Shown: piece by piece, positions 17,525-25,252 of the stretch
Layout: each line of letters opens with the position of its first letter
How positions within the stretch are numbered: position 1 is the first letter of the stretch
NCBI GenBank assembly: GCA_003457135.1
Contig: DMSQ01000061.1
Span: 1,129 to 35,481 of the forward strand
Reading direction: 5' to 3'
DNA: 34,353 nucleotides
From: Prolixibacteraceae bacterium
Lineage (GTDB): Bacteria > Bacteroidota > Bacteroidia > Bacteroidales > Prolixibacteraceae
Position numbers and translations under genes: made by a program
Notes under the pieces: generated by a model
Told to the model about the DNA's origin: nothing
Database searches by the model: none
Seen by the model: the letters and a program-made list of their open reading frames with translations, nothing else

Positions 17525-17623
17525 AACTACCCTGTGGCGTAAAAGAAAAAAAACGGTACACCTCTGATTCATCATAGTTGAAATATGTTGCATAGCATTG
17601 CACATTTACCTCATCAACATTTC

Positions 17624-17636
17624 AGAATGACATTCT
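17624..17636. promoter_or_regulatory. Palindrome AGAATG-A-CATTCT, candidate operator
   Basis: A perfect 6-1-6 inverted repeat about 100 bp upstream of the susC -7 box and 200 bp from the regulator start. A dyad is the expected binding site for a dimeric LuxR-type HTH protein such as the divergent regulator. The assignment is positional only. Confidence 0.3.
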
Positions 17637-17836
17637 AAATAGCTACAAATAAGAATATTAAAAAGCTTACTTTTCTCATCTAGTTTAAACAAACAATTGG
17701 CAAAAAGGATTCGAAAATGATGTTCTATATTTAAAGAAATGAGTTTCGAAGTACAATTTTGAAGAACTATCTTAAATCATAACAGTCTATTTTTCTTTTT
17801 TCACTACTTTTAGTTTCCCGTAATTGAAAATGACCA

Positions 17837-20659
17837 ATGATCAAAAACAATTATCCATACCTCCGCAAACTGCTGTTTATTCTTTGTTTGCTTCCGTGCA
17901 GTTCCAACTTATTGGCTGCACCTGAACTTTACCTTAAAAATTATACCAAGCAGGAATATCAGGCTGCCAGCCAAAACTGGTCGGTTACGCAGGATGCCAG
18001 CGGATACATGTATTTTGCCAACAATATTGGATTACTTGAATTTGACGGGATCACATGGACATTATACCCAGCGCCTGAAGGAGCCATCATCCGGGCTGTA
18101 ACGGTCAATCAGAATAACCGCATTTTCACTGCCGGTTACCGCGAACTGGGTTATTGGGAACGCAATTCACTTGGACGCCTCGAATATCATTCCCTGAAAA
18201 AAGAAGTCGAAAGTAATTTTACTGCCAACGAAGAATTCTGGAATGTTATCATTTCAAATGATCGCGTTTATTTCCAATCCTTCTCGAAAGTATTTATCTA
18301 CGATTATCAAAAATTCGAAATCGTTTATCCGGAAGGATTTGTCAATTCCATATCTGACGGAGGCGATCGGATATTTGTCAATGTCATGAACAAAGGCATA
18401 TACCAAATCAAAGGTGCAGAGTTCTCACCATACCTGGTCAATGACTTTTTAAGCCACGCTGAGATACGGTTCGTTTTATCGCTTAATCAATCGCAATTAA
18501 TTCTCGGTACTGCCAATGAGGGACTTCTGTTTTACGACGGACAAAAATTGTCAATATGGCAATCCGCCCAAAACGATTATTTCAAAAAAAATATCGTCAA
18601 CCGGGGTTGCCTTACTTCAGACGGAAAAATCATAATCGGAACGATTCTCGATGGAATTTCCGTTTTAGACCTGAATAGAACGCTTCTTCATCATTTCAAT
18701 AAAGAAAACGGACTGCAAAACAATACGGTGCTGGGAGTCATGTCCGACACCAACCAAAACATATGGATTGCAATGGATAAAGGCATTGATTTTATTTCGT
18801 TTTCGCCCGACCCTTCGTATTCCATCATCGAACGAAAAGAGTTGGGGACTGTATATACGGCAGCCGTTTACCGCAATAAATTGTACGTGGGAACCAATCA
18901 GGGCTTGTTTTTCAGGCCGTTTGCCTCAACTGGTGAACCCTTCAGACTGGTTCCCGAAACTCAGGGCCAAATCTGGGATTGCAAAGTTATTGACGACCGG
19001 CTGTTTGTGAACCACAACAATGGAACCTTTGAAATTCAAAATGATCAGACTAGACATATTTCATCTGTCTCCGGGTGTTTTTCTATCACTGAAAATCCGC
19101 TGAAGCCCAATTCGCTGGTGCAAAGTACCTATTCAAATCTGATATTTTATACCAAAGATCAATCACAATGGAAAATCGACCGGATCATTTATCAATTCAA
19201 CGACCTGATTCGGTACATTGAAGTGGACCATCTGGGAAATTATTGGGCCAGCCACTTATACCGTGGTATTTTCAGGCTTAAATTTAATCCCCGTGATTCA
19301 TTGATTTTCAATCACTATTACGGTAATGAGGTATTTGGGAAGGACCACAATATCCATGTATTTAAAGTGGAGAACCGGATTGTGTTTACTACCGGCGGGA
19401 AACTTTTTACCTATGATGATTTAAAAGACACCATCATCGATTACCAGTCGCTGAATGAAAAGATGGGCAATTATCAGAAAGCAACCCGTATTGTGGCGGG
19501 TCCGGAAAATCACTACTGGTTTATTACCGATGTGTCTTTCGGATTGTTTAAAATTATGAATTCAGAAGTCATCAAAATTAAGGAATATCCAACCGGATTA
19601 TTCAATAACCAACTTGTGACCGGATACGAAAACATCGTTCCGATAAGCACATCCAAAGCTATTCTTTGTCTCGAAAATGGATATGCACTTCTGAATGCCG
19701 GCACCATCAGTCCGGCTTCATTAATCTCAAAGGAAAGACCAAAGTTACGACGCATTTCAATAAGCGGAACGAATGAAAAAATCAGCGATTTGCCTTTGAA
19801 CAACGATCTAATAACTCTCAACTTCAACAAAAACAACCTGCAACTCCGGTTTTCATTTCCATTTTTCAGCAGTGATAAAATAAAGTACCAGTCGTATATC
19901 GATGGACTTGACCAAAGATGGTCTGATCCTTTGGAAAAGCCGATTTTTAGTTTCAAACGAATTCCGGTAGGCGATTACACGATCAAAATTAAAGCAGTAA
20001 ACAATTGGGGGGAGTCCAGTCAGGAGTATTCAATCAAGCTGGTTGTTTTACCACCCTGGTACCGTTCTGTCCTGGCTTACCTCTGTTATGTCCTGACAAT
20101 TTTGGCCGGACTCTTCGTTTTCAGAATGAGAATTATTTCACGAACACGTCAGAAAGAAAGCCGCGAACGCGAAGAAAAAGAACGTGAACTCATTCAACTC
20201 CGGAATGAAAAACTACAGGCCGACCTTTCGTTCAGAAGTTCTGAACTGGCCAGTTCGACTATGTCCATCATCAAGAAAAATGAATTTCTGATGAACATGA
20301 AAGATATGCTCCGAAATCAGAAAGAACAGCTTGGATCACGTTATCCAGACAAATACTACGATACACTTATACAAAAAATTGACGACAATATGTCGAGTCA
20401 GGATGAATGGAAGGTGTTTGAAGCCAATTTTGAAAGGGCGCATGAGCAGTTTATGAAAACTCTGAAGGACAATTATCACGACCTAACACCCAGCGATTTG
20501 AGGTTGTGCGCTTTTCTCCGAATGAACCTTTCATCCAAGGAAATTGCCCCGTTGCTGGGTATTTCTGTCCGGGGGGTTGAAAACCACCGCTACCGTATCC
20601 GCAAAAAGCTTAACCTGGATGGAGACAGCAATTTAACTGATTATATCATCCGGTTGTAG
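17837..20659 (+). CDS. SusR-like membrane-spanning sensor/transcription regulator (propeller, Y_Y_Y, LuxR-type HTH)
   Basis: A 940-residue single-polypeptide signal transducer. An N-terminal signal segment is followed by a periplasmic sensor of two-component-regulator-propeller type repeats (about 35-640; for example IGLLEFDGITWTLYP and NIWIAMDKGIDFI). Next come a Y_Y_Y domain (about 665-735, YQSYIDGLDQRWSDP), one transmembrane helix (about 741-763), a charged coiled coil (about 768-800, REREEKERELIQL) and a C-terminal HTH (about 880-937, LTPSDLRLCAFLRMNLSSKEIAPLLGIS split over two helices). There is no histidine kinase or receiver domain, so it is not a hybrid two-component system; the layout matches SusR-type regulators. 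It probably senses an oligosaccharide in the periplasm and activates the divergent susC operon. Confidence 0.9.
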   Translation: MIKNNYPYLRKLLFILCLLPCSSNLLAAPELYLKNYTKQEYQAASQNWSVTQDASGYMYFANNIGLLEFDGITWTLYPAPEGAIIRAVTVNQNNRIFTAGYRELGYWERNSLGRLEYHSLKKEVESNFTANEEFWNVIISNDRVYFQSFSKVFIYDYQKFEIVYPEGFVNSISDGGDRIFVNVMNKGIYQIKGAEFSPYLVNDFLSHAEIRFVLSLNQSQLILGTANEGLLFYDGQKLSIWQSAQNDYFKKNIVNRGCLTSDGKIIIGTILDGISVLDLNRTLLHHFNKENGLQNNTVLGVMSDTNQNIWIAMDKGIDFISFSPDPSYSIIERKELGTVYTAAVYRNKLYVGTNQGLFFRPFASTGEPFRLVPETQGQIWDCKVIDDRLFVNHNNGTFEIQNDQTRHISSVSGCFSITENPLKPNSLVQSTYSNLIFYTKDQSQWKIDRIIYQFNDLIRYIEVDHLGNYWASHLYRGIFRLKFNPRDSLIFNHYYGNEVFGKDHNIHVFKVENRIVFTTGGKLFTYDDLKDTIIDYQSLNEKMGNYQKATRIVAGPENHYWFITDVSFGLFKIMNSEVIKIKEYPTGLFNNQLVTGYENIVPISTSKAILCLENGYALLNAGTISPASLISKERPKLRRISISGTNEKISDLPLNNDLITLNFNKNNLQLRFSFPFFSSDKIKYQSYIDGLDQRWSDPLEKPIFSFKRIPVGDYTIKIKAVNNWGESSQEYSIKLVVLPPWYRSVLAYLCYVLTILAGLFVFRMRIISRTRQKESREREEKERELIQLRNEKLQADLSFRSSELASSTMSIIKKNEFLMNMKDMLRNQKEQLGSRYPDKYYDTLIQKIDDNMSSQDEWKVFEANFERAHEQFMKTLKDNYHDLTPSDLRLCAFLRMNLSSKEIAPLLGISVRGVENHRYRIRKKLNLDGDSNLTDYIIRL

Positions 20660-20775
20660 AATAGGGCCATCTCTTTCTGAACTAATATTTACCGGTTTTC
20701 AACACATTCTTCAGAACTTAAGGTCGTCAAAATTCGTTTAACCCATGGAAAGAATGAATTTAATCCGTTTGCAAA

Positions 20776-21786
20776 ATGAATCCTTCAGAAAACTTAAGTC
20801 CTGACGCCAATCCCTGGATGGCGATCAGCAAAAACATAGAAAAATATCAGGCTTCCAGCTTCAGTAGAAGTATCTGGCAAATAGCCAACACGTTTATCCC
20901 TTATATCGGATTATGGATTATAATCGTTTACAGCCTTTCGGTTTCTTACTGGCTGAGTGCCTTTTTAATCATTCTGACCGCAGGATTTCTGGTGCGGCTG
21001 TTCATTATTTTTCATGATTGCGGGCATGGATCGTATTTTAAATCACAAAAAATCAATCGGATTGTTGGGATGTTTTTCGGAATACTGGCCTTTACTCCCT
21101 ACGACAAATGGCACAACCAGCATTTGAAACACCATGGCACGGTGGGTAATCTCGATAAGCGCGGAGTTGGTGATGTTTGGACTATGACCAAAGAAGAATA
21201 CCTGGCCTGCGATAAATGGGGAAGATTCAAATACAGATTCTATCGTAATCCCCTTGTCATGTTTGGTATAGGTTCGCTTTATGTGTTTCTGATTCAAAAC
21301 CGCCTGACCCAAAAAGGCCTGACCCGAAAGGAAAAACTGAATATTTACTTCACGAATGCTGCACTTCTGTTCCTTTGTGTGGTCTTGAGTCTGTTTATCG
21401 GGTTCAGCACTTTTGTGGTTATCCAGCTTTCAATTCTTTATATTGCGGCTGTTTCAGGTTTATGGTTGTTTTACCTGCAGCACCAATACGAAGATGTCAC
21501 CTGGTATAGGAGTAAAGACTGGAATTACCGGATTGTAGCGCTGGAAGGCAGTTCATTTGTTAAGTTTCCAAAAATTCTGCAATGGTTCTCCGGAAATATC
21601 GGGTTTCACCACATTCACCACCTGAATGCCCGTATTCCCAACTATTACCTCAGTAAATGCTACCGCGAAAATACGATTTTAAAGGAAGTAAAACCTGTTA
21701 CTTTCATGATGAGCCTGAAGTCGTTGAGGCTTCGGTTGTGGGACGAACAAATCCAAAAGATGGTGTCGTTTAGCGGCAGGCAATAA
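20776..21786 (+). CDS. Membrane fatty acid desaturase
   Basis: A 336-residue integral membrane di-iron enzyme that introduces a double bond into acyl chains of lipids. The three histidine boxes are present: HDCGH (80-84), HNQHLKHH (113-120) and HHIHH (278-282), with HQYED at 236-240. Hydrophobic pairs at about 38-75 and 190-235 give the usual four membrane spans. This box spacing resembles the DesA/omega-type acyl-lipid desaturases. It follows the regulator by 116 bp on the same strand but has no evident link to glycan use. Substrate and double-bond position are not readable. Confidence 0.9.
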   Translation: MNPSENLSPDANPWMAISKNIEKYQASSFSRSIWQIANTFIPYIGLWIIIVYSLSVSYWLSAFLIILTAGFLVRLFIIFHDCGHGSYFKSQKINRIVGMFFGILAFTPYDKWHNQHLKHHGTVGNLDKRGVGDVWTMTKEEYLACDKWGRFKYRFYRNPLVMFGIGSLYVFLIQNRLTQKGLTRKEKLNIYFTNAALLFLCVVLSLFIGFSTFVVIQLSILYIAAVSGLWLFYLQHQYEDVTWYRSKDWNYRIVALEGSSFVKFPKILQWFSGNIGFHHIHHLNARIPNYYLSKCYRENTILKEVKPVTFMMSLKSLRLRLWDEQIQKMVSFSGRQ

Positions 21787-21794
21787 CGTATAAT

Positions 21795-21849
21795 CCACAT
21801 AGAAGCATAGATTAAAAAGTTTTTTTTCTATTGTGCCCTATGTATGTGG
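21795..21849. terminator. Imperfect hairpin between convergent desaturase and GH38-like genes
   Basis: CCACATA (21795-21801) and CATAG (21806-21810) pair with CTATG-TATGTGG (21838-21849), leaving a 4-nt bulge and an A/T-rich loop. It occupies the 72-bp convergent gap and could stop transcription from both sides. The T-run is inside the loop rather than after the stem, which weakens the call. Confidence 0.35.
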
Positions 21850-21858
21850 TTCATTTAT

Positions 21859-24800
21859 CTACCAGCCCAGTTTATAGAATCCGCTTCCCAAAGGTTTCAG
21901 AGCTGGAGTTCCACCTTGAATTGCTTCTCCTAATACATTCACTTGAGTGATTTTAAACGGTGTTCCTGAAATCTGCTTCAGAGAAGCCAAATCTGCTGGT
22001 TTCCCATTGGTTTCCCGAACCTGGATTACAATAGCTTTTTCATTTTCAACCGGTTGAGCATTGACCAGAATTACATTTTCGGGCCAGCCTGAAATCAGTG
22101 ATTTTTGCCAGACCGGTTCGCCTCCTCCTCCACCCGGCAAAATACGGGTCAGGAATGGAACTCGGGCTCCCCAGCCAAAGCGGGTGGCTTCGCTGTTCGA
22201 CACATCACTGCCCGAAGTGAGGTAATACGACCATTCGTGCTGCCCTTTCTGGTCGGGATTGAAGTTGGTGACCCAGTAATTGTTCATCGGCCACGAATAC
22301 ATGTGCGTGGTTTCGGGCAAAGCGCCTGCTTTATAGCGACCGGTGTTGATTCCGCCAAACTGCATCAGCGGAATCTCAGGACTACCCATGATGATCTGCG
22401 TTTCGCAGTTTCGCAACACTGAAAAATGCTGAACCGTGTTCCAGTCGTTCGATGAACCCGGAATCTGGTCTTTCCCGGCTTCAACCACTCCACCCTGCAC
22501 GTCGAAAAATAATTTGCCATTATCCAGTTGGAAAGGGAAAGCAATGTAAATTCCTTCCGGATCAACGATTGGTTTTTTTACCAGGGAAAAGGCCAGATCG
22601 ATACGTTTCGTTGTATTAAACATGCGGATTTCCATTTCCACATCATAACCATCAACCGAAGCTGCGGTTCTTCCTTTCAGGTGAATGGTGTTCCAAACCT
22701 GACCTTTGGAATAGCTATCGAAGCGCGCTGAATCAAACGGGAAACGCTTGAAATCGTCCAGTCGTTTTTGTTCCATCTGGTAGCGGTTTCCCAGCCTTTC
22801 GTAGATAAATTCGCCCATCGCATGTGGCGCTTTCGGATCAACCAGTTCCTTGTTCAGATCTTTATCGAACCAGGAAGTTATGACTGCTTTTTTCGGATCA
22901 ACCTGAACGGAGTACCATTGATTTTCGAGTTTTGTTTTCAGCACTTTGCTGCTTTCCTCCTGAAGTCCGTCAACCGGATCGATCTGCAGCTTTTTGTATC
23001 CAAATGCCGGAATATCTTTGACCCAGATCGCCCAGTAGGTTCCGTCAGAACGATGACTGAGCGCCTGAACCTGGCAGACATTTCCAGCCTGATCGGTAAT
23101 TTTCGGATGGGTATTTCTCGGAACCAACTGATGATCGATATAAACGGTTACCATTCCATAGCGATTCCAATTCAGGGTGTTGAAAACTACCAGCGTAGGT
23201 TTGGTTTCGTTTCTGATATGACTTTGCAGTAATCCCATGGTTTCTTCACCAACCATTTTGGCTCTCCGGTACGATTCCCAGGCATACGATTCCTTAATGG
23301 CCCGCTGTTCCATCGTTTGTTCGTGGTAAGGTTCGCGTACACTTTCGGAATAACCTACCGTGTGTTCGGTGTAAAACAAGAGCGCATTGTTTGCCAGGTC
23401 AATTCGCTCGTTTACATTTTTCGGAAGCGCTGAACCCTGGATTTCAGCCATGGCAAGTCCTCCTGAATTGGCGGTCAAATCACTCTGCGCTTTTCGGGTA
23501 GCAGCCACTTCGCGCGCTGAAGCACCAAATCCATCAGTCCACCAGTCGGGCCATGCACCACGATAAACCGGAAATGAAGCTGCATATTTGCTTTCCATTT
23601 CCTCGAAGAAGGCAGTGGCAGTTGAAGTTTTCAGTTTTGGCCATTCGTAAAGTTCGTTCCATTTGCGGATTACCTCCGAAGCAATAGTCGAAGGAGGTGA
23701 ATTATCTGTGAGATAACCCGAATGCTGTATTGAAATAACATCATAGACATAGCCTTTTTCACCGAGCGAAGTCAGGTAATTCAGCAACTTGGTCTCGAAA
23801 TTCGGAATATCGCCTTTGTCTATTTCGAAAACTGTGTTTCCGGTCATGTAATGCTCAGCGCGGTAGGCCAGCATACGGTTTCCTGAAGGAGATTCCCACC
23901 AGAAAAGGATTGGTTTGTCGAAACAAATCAGCGCACGATGACCATGTGTACCCATGTTCAGGTATTTCACACCCAGGTCGTGATAAAAATCGTTCATGCA
24001 CCAGGCAATACCATTCACATCGTTTTGCATGGCCATCAAAGGTTGTAAACCGTTTTCCTTAAAGCGTTTCAGAGGTTGAAGTGAAGCTGCCAAAACCTGT
24101 TCTTCGGGCAGTTCGTCGAAATTAAAATACATTGATGCTATTTCGATCCGGCCTTCTTTTACCCGTTTTTTGAATCGTTCAACTTGCCCGGCTGGCCGAC
24201 ATTTCAGGAATTCGTCAACGGCCCAGGCCGCTTCGCAGGTCCAGCGAAATTTAGCTGCATCGGGATAGTTGTCGGTGGCATCGCAAAAGTCGAGCGCATA
24301 GTCAATGTAGCGCAGGTGCTCGGCCAGAATTTCGGTTTGCGAGCGGGTGTAACCAATATCGGTATGCGAGTGCTGCACCAGGTTAACCTGCCATTGACGA
24401 ACCGGAAACTGCTCCAGCTTAAGTTCCTGTGAAAAACTTCCGGCTTCAAGTCTGAATCTGACTTTTTTCTTTTGCTTCACTTCAGGAAGTCCCAACCGAA
24501 GGTAATTGGCCCCGAACTTTAGTTCCTGTTGTTTGATCAGTTTGCCATCCACAAATATTTTAGCGGTCTCCGGAAGTCCGAAATACAGGATACTTCCTGA
24601 AATCAGTTGCCTGTTTTTTCCGTTTTCCTTGATGATGGCCGGAAACGGACGAACAGTCAATCCCGAACGAACAGGCATTTGGAAAGTCATGTACCACGAG
24701 GTCTTCTGATCATTTCCGCCGGTCATTTTCAGGATTATCGGTTTTCCTTTCTCCACTTTTTCTGAGGGAATCCGGAGAAACATAAACCCGAATTTATCGC

Positions 24801-25218
24801 CGTGCTGATCCTCCATATCGGAATGAAAAAACAGTTCCGAGCCATCATTCGACTGTATTTTCCAGTCCTTTTTGCCATCCGTATGGAAAGTAATTTTGCT
24901 GTTGTTATTCACTTGCAGTGTCATGTCGGCGAATCCGGGACTGGAACCGATTCCGGCCAGCCAGGCAATGGTGACATACTTTTCTTTGATATCCAAAGGC
25001 ACATTTTCGGTTTGCCAGATCATCGAATATTTGCCATCGGTTGCACGGATGATCAGTGATTTTTCAATTCCTGAAATGGAGGAATGATATGAAAAATCAT
25101 CACCCGAAATCTTCCGGCTAAAGCCGTTAACCAGATGATCGTCTGCGGTGATCAGATTCTGCCCAGAACCCGAAAACCGGAGAAAAAGAAATCCAAACAG
25201 AATCAATATCTTCTTCAT
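21859..25218 (-). CDS. GH38-like glycosidase (alpha-mannosidase-type), secreted
   Basis: A 1119-residue protein with an SPI signal (1-20). Residues about 20-270 are beta-rich. The GH38-like barrel starts near 277 with the metal-site motif HSHTDIGYT (His283, His285, Asp287). Further conserved segments are RWTCEAAW (325-332), EIASMYFNFDELP (359-371) and MQNDVNG (397-403). Asp400 occupies the place of the usual nucleophile, although the classical D-x-F-G-H context is absent. The C-terminal half is beta-sandwich (for example the VVFNTLNWNRYG region). Family knowledge points to zinc-dependent alpha-mannosidase activity, but the altered nucleophile context means the substrate may differ. It starts 34 bp after the upstream gene, as the third gene of an operon. 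Confidence 0.78.
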   Translation of the reverse strand: MKKILILFGFLFLRFSGSGQNLITADDHLVNGFSRKISGDDFSYHSSISGIEKSLIIRATDGKYSMIWQTENVPLDIKEKYVTIAWLAGIGSSPGFADMTLQVNNNSKITFHTDGKKDWKIQSNDGSELFFHSDMEDQHGDKFGFMFLRIPSEKVEKGKPIILKMTGGNDQKTSWYMTFQMPVRSGLTVRPFPAIIKENGKNRQLISGSILYFGLPETAKIFVDGKLIKQQELKFGANYLRLGLPEVKQKKKVRFRLEAGSFSQELKLEQFPVRQWQVNLVQHSHTDIGYTRSQTEILAEHLRYIDYALDFCDATDNYPDAAKFRWTCEAAWAVDEFLKCRPAGQVERFKKRVKEGRIEIASMYFNFDELPEEQVLAASLQPLKRFKENGLQPLMAMQNDVNGIAWCMNDFYHDLGVKYLNMGTHGHRALICFDKPILFWWESPSGNRMLAYRAEHYMTGNTVFEIDKGDIPNFETKLLNYLTSLGEKGYVYDVISIQHSGYLTDNSPPSTIASEVIRKWNELYEWPKLKTSTATAFFEEMESKYAASFPVYRGAWPDWWTDGFGASAREVAATRKAQSDLTANSGGLAMAEIQGSALPKNVNERIDLANNALLFYTEHTVGYSESVREPYHEQTMEQRAIKESYAWESYRRAKMVGEETMGLLQSHIRNETKPTLVVFNTLNWNRYGMVTVYIDHQLVPRNTHPKITDQAGNVCQVQALSHRSDGTYWAIWVKDIPAFGYKKLQIDPVDGLQEESSKVLKTKLENQWYSVQVDPKKAVITSWFDKDLNKELVDPKAPHAMGEFIYERLGNRYQMEQKRLDDFKRFPFDSARFDSYSKGQVWNTIHLKGRTAASVDGYDVEMEIRMFNTTKRIDLAFSLVKKPIVDPEGIYIAFPFQLDNGKLFFDVQGGVVEAGKDQIPGSSNDWNTVQHFSVLRNCETQIIMGSPEIPLMQFGGINTGRYKAGALPETTHMYSWPMNNYWVTNFNPDQKGQHEWSYYLTSGSDVSNSEATRFGWGARVPFLTRILPGGGGGEPVWQKSLISGWPENVILVNAQPVENEKAIVIQVRETNGKPADLASLKQISGTPFKITQVNVLGEAIQGGTPALKPLGSGFYKLGW

Positions 25219-25252
25219 GCTGATGTATTTTTAGGTGAATCAATGTATCGGG

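Larger units (their letters stand above)
17484..17836. other. 353-bp divergent control region between susC and its regulator
   Basis: An AT-rich region carrying the susC promoter element at 17517-17524 and a perfect 13-bp palindrome at 17624-17636. An imperfect TGCA...TGCA dyad lies just to its left, near 17588-17602. For the rightward regulator gene I found only weak 7-of-8 -7 boxes and no convincing promoter. No ORF was seen. Operators for the SusR-like protein would be expected here. Confidence 0.5.

Noticed and set aside
17484..17603. 40-codon N-terminal extension of susC
   Set aside because: It precedes a perfect signal peptide start at 17483 and contains the likely -7 promoter element.
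20660..20775. Operon link between the SusR-like regulator and the desaturase
   Set aside because: A 115-bp gap and unrelated function. Same strand alone is not enough to claim cotranscription.
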